64,000 bases of DNA from Pelodera strongyloides (GCA_036852015.1 JAANDG010000017.1:186001-250000); one strand, 5' to 3'; shown: positions 1 to 13,908, counted from the stretch's first letter. Notes: generated from the letters alone by a model not told the origin. A program made the numbers and translations.

Positions 1-548
1 TTTTACCGTTTTCTTGTCTTTCACTTCTGTGTTTTCATTCGCTTCTCATCATCTACATTCCACCCTAGTTATTTCACATTTACGTAGTTGTTTGGTATTT
101 GACATATCTATTAAACTCTCACTCTAGTTGAAATCCTCAAACATAATAGTTTTTGCAAGAAACACAACAACAACAACACGACAGACTCATCGAGCTGGAG
201 AAAATAGCTTTCGCTAAATAGACTGCATGAAACATGGTACTCTCTCGAATAATATGAAATTCATCAATCGTTCTCATTTTCATCGAAATTTGTTTATTAT
301 CGTCAGGCACCGCTAGGCTTATTTAAAGTTGCACCTCCGCTAGACAGTTCTTATTTTTCTTTGTGATAGTTACCAAACTCTTATTTATTTATTTCGTCCC
401 CAAAACTATTTTTGAATAACAATCCGCTACAGGCAGGGGTTTCTCGACAAGTGGTAGATATTTCCCACAATCAGTGGGAAACTTTGCATATACACTGGGA
501 AATCGTGTGTTATTCCCAATGGTAATCATCCCGTTGGTGATCATTAGC

Positions 549-693
549 CCGTATTCTCGGGTCGACGGGAATGTTCCGTTTGGGAAATCCTTTGTATGCA
601 AATTTCTCGACTATCTAGAGTAGCTGGAGGAAAAATTTGCATACGAATGAGCTCCCAAACGGAACATTCCCGTCGACCCGAGAATACGGGCTA
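549..693. repeat. Short palindromic repeat
   Basis: The stretch around 549-607 (CCCGTATTCTCGGGTCGACG and on) returns as its reverse complement at about 626-693, leaving a short spacer. The arms include the motif ATTTGCATA, which recurs in other palindromes of this window. It looks like a miniature foldback or MITE remnant. Short open frames here are by-products of the palindrome. Confidence 0.75.
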
Positions 694-699
694 TTGTGA

Positions 700-3600
700 T
701 AATTACATTCCCACTGCAAGAATTCCCAGCCACTGAATAATTAGTCACCATAGATTAGTGACGAAAATTTGCATAATTTTACTAATTTGAATTATTGATT
801 GAATGTTCTCTCCATTTCGAAATGTACATATTAAACGAACATTGTTTGCTCAACATCTCTCTAATAAATGTTTATAACTTCGTGTGTCGATTAGACAATG
901 TTTAAACACATGTTTATTAAAAGAGCCGAGCATAGCATAGGACACATTAAAATAGTACGATGTGTTGTAACTGTGCATAAAGACAATTTATGATAAACTA
1001 CATGATCGATAATTAAAAATTATTCAATATTTCTAGTCTTCTTATTATCAAAAATCGAAGATTTCACGGAATCACACGAGCGATCTTCAGCCAGAACGTA
1101 TTGGTACTGAAATTTACATAAATTGAATTTAAAACAGTATCATTGTAATATTCGCATAGGTCATTTTCTATGGGCCGACCAACTATCGATATCAAATTTT
1201 CCACGTGCTCAACATGGGCTGAACAAATTCGTGATGTATAATTAATTATCAGCTGCCAATTTTAGTAATTATCGTATGCCAATCTGGGTAATTAGCATGC
1301 AAACCTTGCATTGTTCCTCCTTGACCACAATGTTGATGACTGCCGTAGAAGACATACCAGACGAATGCGACAGCATATCCCGAAGATCCCCAACAGAGAC
1401 TGGTACCACGACACGGCGCTGAACTTATAGTATAATTAGATGTAATTAATTATTAATTAATTGTCGCTTAAAAAAGCCAATATTGAAGCTAATTAGCGTC
1501 ACTTATGACAACAAATTAGTCCGGATAATTACAATACCTGCACAATCGAGCTGTCAAGAACCGGATTGGTCTGATGTACAAGGTGGTTATCCAGATCGTA
1601 GACCATTGCGGCTACATTTCTGGAAATTAAAACAAGTGACAGAAATCTCCACTATTGTTCAGTGGCCATATGCACATGCGAGATTTCCCGGTTGGAAGAA
1701 TTCGCTTTACGTTTTGCTGATTCGTATTCCTCTCTTTCTCTCACCTCCCACAGGGAGTCTGGGTCTGGGAGCATGCTCCCATTGATCGTGCATAGCCACC
1801 TGAGGTCTAGAGAAGGCCAATCAGTTTTTGTTCTACGAGACCACATCGCTTCGTATCTGCGCAACGGTTGGGCAATGACAGATGGCTATTCGTATACAAA
1901 CAGTAGCCTAGTCTGTATTTGGCATTCTTATGAAATAGTCCGAGTTAAAGTCTCATCAAGATCAAATAATGAAGACCTTGCCAAACCTTCTCAAGCGATC
2001 CGACTTGGGTCTGGCCATCTTGGACATGCCTCCTGCTTCACGATGCTCCCGAGAGCCCTTTTTCTGTACGCGGGAAATACTTTCTCCCGAGCGGGACTTC
2101 TTGACACCCGAACTTTTGTTGATCTTTTGCGATTCCTGAAAACCCTAAACTATGTACATATAGTATTAAATAACCTGACCTTATTGTTACCTTCGTGGCC
2201 TTGTGGACTGAATTTGAGTTCTAGTGGAGTAATGCAGTTAGTAACTACACGTTATATTTCAGATGTGGTCGCACTTGGAAGAACTGAATTTGAATTATAA
2301 TGTTAACAATCCACTTTATCCCACCTTTGACGATGGCTTATGACGAGGTCCCTTTGCAATCGCTTCAGAGGAGCAGCTGAAGTGATTTTTATTTTTCGAT
2401 TTCCGCTAGCTTATAATCGTCTCAAACCGGACCCGTTGTACATGAGCTGTCAGCTAATAAAAATCCTGGGGTATTTGTTGCTAGCATTGCGAAATAGCAT
2501 GATATAACCAAGGATAACAATGTATGAAAGGTTTCGAGAGGGCTATATAGTTTAGATAGCCCGAAGACGTCGCGCAATTTGTCATGTGGAACTCGTCGCC
2601 TGTGCTCAGGACCTCTGCGGAACATGTCATAAGCAAACCTTGTACTCCCTTGAATAAAGTTGCACGCTCTTGATACGTAAAAGAAATTTTTAAATATATT
2701 GATCGATAATTCGGATTTGTTTAAAACCTACACCTGGCATCCAGAATTGCCGGCTTGTGCTCTTTCTCCATAGTAAATCGATTCGTTTGAAGGCACAAAA
2801 GACGTCATCTCGGAAGAAGGTAGGATCATATCCAGATGACTATTCTCAGTACTCTCGCGGGTCACGCTAAAATCTTTCAAACCACTGCAGCGGAACACTG
2901 AGGGGAACCACAGAAAAAAAACCCTTGATTTTCCGGTCACCAAATGGGTTTCACCGTAGAAAAAAAAACATTTGGTGACAATGTGTTGACCAGTTGGCTA
3001 CGCTACTGGGGAAAACTTGATCACGAAAAGGTCACCAAGTGGTCATCAAATGGGTTGACCGGTAAAAAAAAACAGAGAACCGTCATCAAATGGTTCTTCC
3101 GCTTCCCATGTAGAAGTGCATCTGGCACCCGGAAATCACTGAGATCCACACTTGGTCTATTTTGCACCGGTGGGTCTAATTTGAATCAGTGTGGTGTGGT
3201 ACTAAGTTACTTCAATGCTAGCAAAGCATAAGAGAATGTGTCCATAATTTTATGCTCCTTCTGAGGTTATTCCGCATATATTATCTAGTATCTAGTATGA
3301 AAAGATCTTCCTTGAAGCTTAGGTTTGGTGTTACAGATTGTGAAAGAAACATACGATGTGGGAAGGCTCGAAGCATCACAAGACGTGTTTTTGAAGTCAC
3401 GGGAAGGAACTTCGCTCGCCGGAATCAGCACAGCGGATTCGAATTCCGAATTCTCGTAATCGGTAGTGGAGAGACTGAAAATGAGAAAACTGAATTGGTA
3501 AAGTTACTAAGAGTTTTTTACTTTAAAACTCTGTAAAGTAATGTTTAAGATATATTTAGGCATTGTCGTGGTTGGCCGTAATGGTGCTGAACGCACAATT

Positions 3601-4990
3601 CTCTAGTCCAAGTTTCTCTTCTCATACCAGAGCCTTACTTGTAGAACCTCCGTATGACACGTAACTTCCGCACGGACTTGTTGGTGAGAACGCAAGTAGC
3701 ATGGACTTATTTGGGTAAGTTACGTGCGAACGGAAATGTTTGTGAAATCGGCTTGAAATTCCGAGTCACTAGCCACTATAATACGGAAGTAAACCTTACT
3801 ACGAAGTATCCTCGTAGACACTGCACAACGACTCCATCGATTCGGTAAGTTCGTTAAAGTTTTCCGCTGGCGACATCATTATCAACAAGTAAAAATAGTG
3901 AATTAGTATAGTCTAGACAAGAATTTACAAGGGCGCGCAAGCTGTAGTGAAACTGTCGAGTTCTTCGACGAAGCAATTCTTATTTTCTTACTTTTATGCA
4001 AATTTTCTTTGCATGAGATAGGGAAATGAGCTCAATTACTGATTATTAATGAGCGGGCGAATACGCTTCACAGGGAACACTAATTCGGCAGTTTTTCAAA
4101 CCTTCATAAGCCTTTTAGGTGTGCGGACCTAAATATTTAAATATTTATTGACACATTAAAATGTGTGCATCAATATGATGAAAGATATTCAGCGACAATT
4201 GAATGGCCGTAGTTTTAATTATCTTAAAAAAAAATTAATGTGAGTATTCGTACATTACCTCAAAAAAAAGATCACAGCGAAGATAACAACAATGATTGCA
4301 ACACATCGGGCATTCCTACAATAGTACTAAGTACATCAAAAACTCAAATTCTAGCATCCTTGATATACCTCCGCCCGCAGTAACCCGAATGCGCTATGTA
4401 CGAATACTCTTTACCGCATATGGCATTTGCGTGGTTAATCCACGAGATAATTAATGACATGGCCAAACAATTACAGTGTGCTTATTTCGACGATCTGATT
4501 CCAATTTAATTGCATATTCCGCGTAATACTTATTCAAATTCACGTAATACAAACAGTAAAAATAAAAGCAAATTTTTGGACGCTAGTCCGCTTTACAACA
4601 GAAGACCTACAACAGAAGATCTACAACAGACCTGACATTTTTTTCTTTTATTTTACGTTGCATTTGTTTATTCGGAATAATTCACTGCGGTGAGCATATT
4701 TAGTCTCTCAACTTTTTAGCATTACTTCTGCAAGAGCTCTTGCAGCAATATAATAATAACTCTCAATAATTACCGTATTTCAATGGGATAGCTTATGTGA
4801 AGTTTGGTGTTTAACCTTGGCGTAAGAGCTGAGCGTAAGTGAAAGTCTTTGAAAGGCAGGTTTTTGCCACAAAACTAGCGGGCTCTCGTCGTCAAGTGCA
4901 CCATTAGAAGTGGTTAAAATTGGATATTGGGATGTATCCTATAGCTAAGAAGTCTATGACAGCTAAGGCAACAGACACTAACATTGTGCA
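700..4990. other. Gene-poor AT-rich intergenic stretch
   Basis: I see no gene that holds up. The longest open frame (1662-2300, +, 212 codons) has no recognisable domain, signal peptide or splice context. A G/A-rich stretch at about 2935-3110 repeats the motif GGTCACCAAATGG, and a diverged relative lies at about 18660-18760, so this is probably an old repeat. Nothing else is recognised. Confidence 0.5.
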
Positions 4991-4998
4991 AAGTATTT

Positions 4999-5187
4999 TT
5001 TCGCTTAAAGCGAATTACCAGCAGGATTTTGAAACGCATCGTGGACAACTGAATTCTTGCGTATTTATGCTAATTTGCTCGAATTTAGCTCGATTTTTCA
5101 TTCTAATTTATGCCCATTTGCATAAGCTGCATAAGAATGATGGTGTACTTGATGTGTTTCAACAACCGGCCAGTATTTCGCTTTAAT
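4999..5187. mobile_element. TTAAAGCGAA-type MITE, copy 1
   Basis: Begins near TTAAAGCGAA and ends TTCGCTTTAA. The interior (GAATTTAGCTCG, CATTTGCATAAGCTGCA, TTTCAACAACCGGCC) is shared with the copy at 7013-7168. The ends are imperfect inverted repeats carrying TTAA. It is a short non-coding DNA-transposon derivative; the 88-codon frame across it is not a gene. Confidence 0.7.
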
Positions 5188-5505
5188 ATAAAGAAGTTTT
5201 ATGTTTCACTTATCAACTTAGTACCTCCATCTGAAGATCTAATACATCGTTTTGATATGATTATTTGTATATTGTAACTGCACATTACGATCTACTCGAT
5301 TTGATTCTTTTCTTATAATTAGCGCGAATACAACTATGCTATTTCTCATTTAATTTCAGGTCCCTCTGCCCGGGAATTCTTCAATCAACTGAAAAAACCG
5401 CATGCCATTGAGGCACTTCCGCAAACGATTTCTAATTATTTCTACTTTTTCTAAAACGCCAGCTTCTGGTTCAATTATTCTACTAGATTCTTTTCAATTC
5501 AAAAG

Positions 5506-8500
5506 ATGAAGTTTATTTCCCATATTCTTATTAATTTACTAATGATTAAGACGATATCATCCTTCTTATTTGGTGGTGGTGGTTCCCAATGTGGTGAGTA
5601 TTTCAATATTTGTCCTAAACATGAAATATAAATACTAACAAAGTAAACAGCTGTCCAGTCTGTCTTTTCGAGAGTCGCTAACTGTAAGCTCGAAGATTCT
5701 ACCTATTCTAGGAAAGTAAACATATTTCCTTTTATTATTACTTTAAAAAAAAACGAGTCGCTTATAAGATGAACTATACTAAATATACAAAGAATTTAAA
5801 GAATTTCATCATGTAACTTTTGAGAACTGATACTGATGTCCGACCCAACGAAACCTTTCGAGACTCTTTTTATTTCAGTCTTTATTGAAACATTTGTCTA
5901 AATGTCAATAAATCATTACTTTAGGTTGTTGCAATGGTGGTGGAGGGGGTAAGCTACTATTTTCTTTATTAATTTATATTTTTTTATTGTTTATTTTTAT
6001 CTATTTCGAAGTACTGAGCCTTTGACCCATATACTGATCACTGATTATTAGTTGTCAGTTTGCTAGAATATCAACAACAAAAAATACTTCAGAAAACTAA
6101 ACAACGATATGCTACTTCCTGTTGTAATTTGTGAACTAACCTAACGCAATACTGAACTTAAGGGGTTGCAGTCACTTCAAATTCGTCTTTTTATTTCAAT
6201 TATCCATAAACATAAAAAGGAAACTAGAAAAATACATTTCCTGTGTCAATTTACTGAAAATTTAACCCAGGGAAAGAAATCCGTCGTTCCGGATATTTGT
6301 TCATTTACTGATTTTTTATTATCGAGCTCGTCGGTGTAATTGATGTTGAATAATTAAGGTTGCCAACCAATGTCGTCATGCAGTTCAAGTTTGTTTTTCA
6401 CTTTTTCTTTTAATCGAAAGATAATTATATTTTATACTAGGAAATACGTTTTCGGTGAACCGTCCTTCGCGTGCTATGTACATGTTGATTTAGTATCGTA
6501 TGTATAATTATCAATATGGACTTATTCATGATTTTCAAGTTTTGTAAAGATCATAACTGAATGCAACATTAAATTAAATTGATTTATTAAATCGAAATCG
6601 CTAGAATAATCTTTCAACTGAAGGAACCAAGCAAGAGCAAATAAGAAAGTAAGATTACATATTTAAAAAAAACTTTGTTCCAGGCTGTGGAGGTGGTGGT
6701 GGTGGTTATGCCGCTGCTGGTGGTGGTTCGTATGCAAATTCTGGACCGCCCGCAGGCTACAGCACAGCCCCAGTGCCAATTGGGGGAAGTTATACAATCG
6801 GTCAGAAGTCATTGAGAGATCCTGAGGTTAGAAGCTTTATTTATATTTTTGGCATGATGTGCTTAGTCTAATGGATAACATTAGTTTATATGACACCCTA
6901 GCACCATCAATTAATTATCCACGGTGCCCCACCGAATAGTTTATCACTCATATAAATGTCGGATTAAGAATTTAATTAAGATTTTAATTTTTAAAAAAAA
7001 GTTTTAAGGCGAAATACCGGCCGGTTTTTGAAACGTATTTCTTACTTATTTTTGCAAATTTTCTAGAATTTAGCTCGTTTATTCTACTGTATGTTCATTT
7101 GCATAAGCTGCACAAGAATGCTGGTGTGCTCGATTTGTTTCAAAAACCGGCCGGTGCTTCGCTTTAAAGTGACCGTTCCATTGACTAGATGTGCGTGTGT
7201 CCTGCTCCTCCTGAATGCCCTGCTCTAAAGGAGTTACGAGACGAAAAGGTGATGCTGGACCATATGATGGCAATTTATTCGTCCGCAGATAAGGAACCAT
7301 ATTCACAACCGAAGAGAGATTACCACTCAGAAGAATATGGTATGATGAGACTACGGTACAATAGCCGGTATGATCAGACTACGGTACCATAACCGGTAGA
7401 ATCAGACTATGGTACTAAAACCTTAACTACGGTATGATGAGACTGCGGTACTATAGTCTTGACTCTAGACTTACAGATAGGGTATCATAGTCTTCCAACG
7501 AAAAATACAATACAACCTTCAAATAATATACGATTGCTTTCGAAACAGAAAAAAGCGCACATTTTTGCGAAGCTAAGAGTGTAAGTAGTGATTGACGTGA
7601 GAAGTAGTTCTTTATTGAAATGCCCATTGTAATAAATAATTTACATAAAATTCTATATTTTTTGTAAATTACTAAATATTTAAATATGTATTAACTTAAA
7701 TAATAATTTAGGCTACGCGCCTTCAATTGAGCCCTCGCCAACAATGCGCGAACGTATTGCGCATGAACTCGCTCACAAACAGTACAAAGTGGAACCGAGT
7801 GGATATGAAGTAAATTATCTTCCAAAATATATTTATTAAATAGTTATTAATACATTAAAATGTGTGCATCAATATGATGAAATATGTTCAGCAACAATTA
7901 TATTGCAATATTTTTAATTAGCTTATATTGCAGAGAAGCAGAATTGAGTTAGTTATCTTGAATTCAATAACTAATAACTTTCAGTTAGACAGTAAGAAGT
8001 CCAGTACAAGTTCGCGAAGCGGATACCGATTCCGTGCTGCAGCTGCCAAAACAGTCGATTCTTCCAACGAACACTGCACGAATCCGAAGCTGAAACGGAT
8101 AATTACACAGGTAATTAATAACAGTGAATTAGTAACTTTCCCCGGCAAAGGGACAAAATTCCAGACATCTGAGGCCGTATTCACCAACGCACAGGGAGAG
8201 GCTCGTCAGCTCTCTGAATCTCTTCTGCTCTCGCACTCTCTACGCACCCTTTAGCTCCCTGGGGAGGCCAGGGAGGGCTCCCTGCGTGTTGGTGAATACG
8301 GCCTCAGTTTTAGAAAAAAAATCACCTGATGTCGTTTAAATTAACCAATGCCATTTGAAACTATCGTGTTTAGTAGCTTAGGCTTAAAACCTATAAAACT
8401 AAGCATTTCCTTTTAGAACGTGGACGAGTCATCTCGGGTGCTCAGTAAGAAGCGCATAGCTGCGGCCGCTCGCGACGCTTTTGGCGTCAACTATGACGTG

Positions 8501-8560
8501 ATCTGCAGCGAATTTGATTTCTCATTCCACATCTCGAGCACGGACTATTGTGAAACGAAG
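5506..8560 (+). CDS. Ground-like (GRL) secreted protein, first copy; 3' end unresolved
   Basis: Exons read as 5506-5593, 5925-5948, 6684-6826, 7189-7339, 7712-7809, 7985-8110 and 8417-8560; phases agree at every join. It opens with a signal peptide (MKFISHILINLLMIKTISS), followed by a Gly/Cys-rich stretch and a Tyr/Pro/Ser-rich linker. It ends in a ground-like domain: CTNPKLKRIITQ, a helix DESSRVLSKKRIAAAARDAFG, then the core YDVICSEFDFSF and DYCETK. Ground-like proteins are hedgehog-related nematode secreted proteins of the extracellular matrix. The usual last strand, a Cys next to an aromatic (TCFAF in the downstream copy), is not found. Reading through the donor at 8561 stays open to a stop at 8687-8689 without restoring it. 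Either the 3' exon was missed or the gene is broken. Exon 7189-7339 is the least certain. Confidence 0.72.
6163..6290. repeat. Partial copy of the GCAGTCACTTCAAATTCG element
   Basis: This intronic stretch (GCAGTCACTTCAAATTCGTC, then TTATCCATAAACATAAAAAGG and TTTAACCCAGGGAAAGAAATCC) matches the left half of the complete element at 10519-10935. No right terminus is seen, so it is a truncated copy inside an intron of the first ground-like gene. Confidence 0.7.
7013..7168. mobile_element. TTAAAGCGAA-type MITE, copy 2
   Basis: Ends are GGCGAAATACCGGCCGGTTT and AAACCGGCCGGTGCTTCGCC-like (as CTTTAA on the right), imperfect inverted repeats. The interior matches the copy at 4999-5187. It lies about 20 bp upstream of the acceptor used for exon 7189-7339 of the first ground-like gene. 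Confidence 0.7.
8169..8307. mobile_element. MITE, CTGAGGCCGTATTCACCAAC family, copy 1
   Basis: Terminal inverted repeats CTGAGGCCGTATTCACCAAC and GTTGGTGAATACGGCCTCAG enclose a roughly 100-bp core with CTCTGAATCTCTTCTGCTCTCGCAC and CCAGGGAGGGCTCC. Related copies lie at 25125-25258 and 57790-57928. No coding capacity. This copy sits in an intron of the first ground-like gene. Confidence 0.85.
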
Positions 8561-9129
8561 GTTAGTGAGCTGCGAGCACATACGCCCCATGCACATATGT
8601 ATAGCCAAAGATTAGCTAGGATTCCAATATTGGGGGGGGGAGGATCTAACGTTGGTAAGTATGCATACGGTCTTATGCGAATTTATTGAGCATCAGATCA
8701 GTGCGTGAGTGAGCATGAACTTGTGGAAAGCAAACTTACGACCTCGCGATCTAGCAACACCAAAATTATTTTCCATGAGCCTGAAATATATAATACTATC
8801 TACGTATTCAGGTTGGCGACATCATCTGCCTTATCTTCCGGCACGACAATCGATAACACTCATTGATTTATTAATTTATTGAGTGTTTTCTGAGAATAAA
8901 TATTTATTACTTATTTCCGTGGCGCTTCCCCCGCAGATGTTTGATATAAGAAAGGGACTTATTAGAATTCAAAGTTATGCATGCATGTCTTTTTGGCTTC
9001 AACTCTATTGGAAGAGGGCATAAACAGAAACGACTATAAAAACAAAACTATCCAAGGCCTGTTTGCCAGCGAGGATTTTCTGTTTTGGTCCGCATCGAGA
9101 AGCAATCCGAGCTTCATAATGGAAGAGAG

Positions 9130-9166
9130 GGAGAAGAGAGAGATAGAGATAGAGAGAGATAGAGAT

Positions 9167-9227
<61 letters not shown>

Positions 9228-9233
9228 AAGAGA
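9130..9233. repeat. GA-rich microsatellite
   Basis: A (GAGATA)n segment grades into a long (GA)n run. The Ser/Leu-rich minus-strand and Arg/Glu-rich plus-strand frames here are artefacts of the repeat. It lies between the two ground-like genes. Confidence 0.95.
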
Positions 9234-9559
9234 GAAATTTATGTCTGCACAAAAACTCATTCCAATTGCCATGCTCACAGAGCTACATTCCAAAATCCAT
9301 TGTTTAGCAATTACGGCACAACGTATTATCCCTTTAAACATCTAGACTGATCCATTTGCTACTTTTTCCTCTCTTTTTTACCACTCGGAACATTATCCAA
9401 AAAAGGACAAAAGCCCGCGTTTTACGCTAGAACAAGCTGACCGATACGCCAACCGTTGCAAAAAAAGATGGCACGGGCGGGATCCGAACCTGGTGGGATA
9501 TAAAATGAAACCGGAGCCAATACTATGCCGCAATTGTCCCATTGGAAACAATACACAAG

Positions 9560-12500
9560 ATGCGCCTATTGATTGTTCTGCTCTTGGTTTTACAAGCCCA
9601 GGTGAGCATATTTATTTTACGCGAGTTTTTACCTTTGTAAATGTTTCTTTGAATGTTTCTTTGAATGAATCTATTTTTCTTTTTCTTCTTAAAGTTTTAT
9701 TTAATTACAAGTAATAATTGTGCCATTTTCATGCGAAAGAATTATGCCCACTGCTTCTCGGGTGAAATTACACATTTTACGTGGTTTGTGAAACGTATTT
9801 TGAAGGTCTGACTCACCCAATATGCGCAATTTGTCCAAATTATGTACACGGAAAGGTACTGAACCTCACATTTGCGTATGTAATGTGGAAACGCACATGC
9901 TCAGTATACGTATCACAAACACGCGTCATACCGTTTTAAACGGTGATGCCTAATAAAAATAAGCTTGCAGGCTTGCATCAAGCTGGGCGGTGATGACTGC
10001 TGTAAACCTGCCTGTGGATGCGGGCCTGCTCCGTCACCTTGTGGTGGGCCAGCACCCGGTGGATATGGTATGTATGGATTACACTTTACATGTCTTTTAA
10101 TATGTAAACGAGAAAAAGAGGCGAAGAGAGAAGCAGAGAGAGTTCGAGCGAGAGAGAGGGAGAGAGGGAGAGAGAGGTCGCGTCGGGTGAAAGGGATCGC
10201 GAGAGAGGGAGAAATAGGGGGTGACAGGCATTCTATGTTTTTACTATCATATCCGGTTTGTCTTTGATTAGTGACATGTAATCAATAAGTCAATAACTAC
10301 CATGGTCGGGAAACGCCTGGCGTAGAACCAAACATGTGAGAGAAGAGATCATGAGTGGAGGTTGAACCGTTGAACAATTAGTGGCGAAGTATGCCAAGCC
10401 TGTCTTCAGTTATTGATTTTATGTTTAGCTATGGCCCCTGGAGGAGGACTAGGACTAGGAGGCCTCGGAGGTCTTGGAGGCTTAGGTGGACTTGGTGGTG
10501 AGCACGTTTCTGCAATTTAAAGGATCGCAGTCACTTCAAATTCGTATTTTTACTTCAATTATCCATAAACATAAAAAGGTACGCAGAAAAATACATTTAC
10601 TGTGTCAATTTACTGCAAATTTAACCCAGGGAAAGAAATCCCCTCGGTTGTGTTCTGATAACGTACAGTATGACAACGACAACTGAGACAGTAGAGCAGA
10701 CACTTTCCCTCTTCCCCGGTTTTTCTTTGTTTTGTCATCATTGGCAACCGGCCAAGTCCCACTGCGATTTAGAAAACACCCCATTTTGTCTAAAATCAAA
10801 ACTCAACCGAAAGGATTTCTTTCCCTGTGATAAATGCTCCGTAAATCGGTATTGAAAAGGTATTTTTCTAGGTATCTTTTTATATTTATTGAAAATTGAA
10901 GTAAAAAGGCGAAATTGACGTGACTGCGATCCTTTAATATAAATATTGTCGTTACTTAAAATTAGAAACCCTAGAAGTGATATGGGTCATTCGAATATTC
11001 AGCAATTTGAAAATCAGTTGAAAGTAAGAATGTTGAAACAATCAACTGCAGTGAGAAATGGGAAACGTTGGTGTTTTTGGATATTTATATATTTATGCGT
11101 TTATAATCCACTATATGAATTAAATTTATAGTACCAGACGGCTGCGCCGCCTGAGGCGACCTTCTAGTACATTTTTATTTCATACATACGTGAAACGTGG
11201 ATTCAAAAGTGATTCAAAAAATTAGCATATGCTAAAATCCTCGCTTTATTGCTTCTTTTGTTGCTCTAGATTTGCATGTTCTTTGTATTTTAATCGAAAT
11301 ACTTTGAGCGCCGCGGAAGCGCCCGAAACGATATACCACACACATTCCGTATATGCAGCCTTTTTTGGACTTTTATGAGAGGGGCGCTCGGGATGTGAGA
11401 TGGCTCAGTGCATGGGAACATGAACTACTGAACCAATCCTACTTCCTGAGCGTAACGCACATCATCCAAACACACAATCAATCAATCAAACAAATAAACA
11501 AACAAACAAACAAAGCTCCCAACTTTATATAATAAGATAGCGACCTTTTAAGGTGGCCCTGGTGGCTTTGACGCTTCCGCGGTTCAAAATGTTGGCCAAG
11601 GAGCGGCTTACAACGCGGGACAACAGGTATTGGCGCAAGGTTCGTGATCTTAATTAAGCTTATCTTAATTAAACAGCCCAGTCGGTGGTGTAGTGGCTAG
11701 CGCTGCTACTCACCACACACACGACCGGGGTTAAATTCCCGCTGCTGGTTGCACCGACCGGGTGGTAAAACGGTACCAGGTGAAAACTTGGGAAGGTTTC
11801 TTGGATCAGGGCTGGCCACCCATCCCGTAATCAAAGATGGCCTATTCTCTGGAGCGCACTACTTCGGTAGACCAGAGCGGACTGCAGGGACCCGGCCTAT
11901 TCTCTGGAGCGCACTACTTCGGTAGACCAGGGCGGACTGCAGGGACCCCTTCGGGGCCCTGAAGAACAGTCCTAGCTTTAACCTTTAACCTTTTTTTAAC
12001 GTTTATAATCGACTATATGAATTAAATTTATTGAATAGCTGACCATTTAAGGTGGACCCGGTGGCTTCGACGCTTCCGCGGTTCAAAATGTTGGCCAAGG
12101 AGCGGCTTACAACGCGGGACCACAGGTATTAGCGCAAGGTTCGTGATCTTAATTAAGCTTATCTTCGCTGGATCGAATTTGTACATGTGGTCTTAGAATT
12201 TACCGTTGAAGCTCATACGCGTTTTAAATGCAGTAGTGTTCGATATAGTATATAGTTGGTTCTTCATTTAGCACCCGAGCCAGTGGCAGCCCCTCAACCG
12301 GCGGTTCAAACTGTGTCCCAGGGTACCGTTGAGGGACCAATTCAGGTAAGACAAGAGCTTCAGGAGCTCACACAACTTTCTCTTCTGTAAAAGGTACTCG
12401 TAATCTATGTTAGATGTTTGAAGTACTTACAGTATTGTTGTATTTCATCCCTTGCTTCACTTTTCTTTGCCACCCTCTCTTTTCATGCAGTAAGACATTC

Positions 12501-13244
12501 TATGTATTATTCAAGGTTATTTCTTTCTCTATCATTTTTTACTAGTGTATGTCTGTTTTCACATTCTACCTTTAAAATTTCACACACTATCTCTTACACC
12601 TTTACGTATAATTCTAGTTTTGACAATTTCATTTTTTGCGTCTTATCAGATTTATATTTTTATTACAGTTTGTCGCCGAAACTGAAGACCGCAATATGGG
12701 AAACGTTGCCACAGTACACACATCGACCAATGCTATCGCACAGGTATTATTCAGCCAAAAATTAAAGCATTTACCTGATCCTTTATCTTTTATTGAAATT
12801 ACCGTAAGGGATCTTTCTTGTTGCGTGAAAGCTCTACATCATCATTTTCATATGTAAAACATTATTTCGCAACGCATGCTTTTAGACCCAGCCTTCCGGA
12901 TACTCGTCAGAAAGCAGCAATTCTAAGCCGCAAAACAATTACGAAGCCGCCCAAACGGCTCAATCAGTGAGTATTATGGATCGATAGTCAGAATAGAAGA
13001 AGTTTGTAGAGTGAAATATTCTAACTGTAGGACTGTAGGAACCCTGAGAGTTGAAGACGGTTTTTCTGATTCGGTTTTTTCCTTTTTCTCCCTCGCTCTC
13101 AAACTCAACATATCTATATGCGAAATATTCTGCGATCACTGTAGTCCACGTATTTCATAATATTTAATACCTCTTTCAATGACTCCTCCCTTTTCTTATC
13201 TCTTCTCACTATCTCTATCTAACTTTTTTTATTATCTCTCTCTC

Positions 13245-13277
<33 letters not shown>

Positions 13278-13908
13278 GTCTTTCTCTCTGTACCTCCTAC
13301 ATCATTCACTATGTAAGAAAGTTCTTTCATGACTTTATTTACGATCATTAAAATTACTTTCCTTCAGTCTGAATACGAAGACGTCGAGTCGGACAGCACG
13401 AACAACAACCAGGGCGATGACTACAATGCGATCGTTAAAGCCATCAAGCGTGTCAAGCAAATGAAGGTCTGAATTCATTCAATCGATATTCTAATACTTA
13501 TAATTTTATCATGCTTTTCTAGAAAACTCATTCAATCTTCGACGAGATTGTGCACTTAAAACTAATGAAGCTATTATGATTGGATATTAGTTGATCGGCT
13601 TGAATTCATAAAAAAAAGTCAAGGTTAAACCCGTCTTCGCAAGAGATCTGAACTCCGCGCGGGTCCCGTGCCTGAAATACACGGTTCGGCCGGCTCTAGG
13701 TTTTGGTCGGCCAATGTTGATTCCCCATTCAGGTGATCCGGCGTGCTCCTGTCAAGGGTGCCTTCGACCCCAAGTGCAACTCCGAACTCCTCAAGAAGAT
13801 CATTCTCGACGTAAGGGGTTTTATAAATATAAATTTAGATTTTATGTTTGGAAAGCGCGTACTTTTTCGAATATTAGCAGGCGGCTTCTTCAGTAAGATT
13901 TAGAAAGC

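Noticed and set aside
1662..2300. 212-codon plus-strand open frame
   Set aside because: No domain, signal peptide, homologous look or splice context. Neighbouring frames and its composition do not suggest selection. Possibly chance or an old repeat.
9034..9341. Ser/Leu-rich frames on the minus strand
   Set aside because: Entirely due to the GA/CT microsatellite.
9465..9500. Possible tRNA B box (GGGATCCGAACCTGG on the plus strand)
   Set aside because: The reverse complement resembles a T-loop, but the stem does not pair and no A box or acceptor stem is found.
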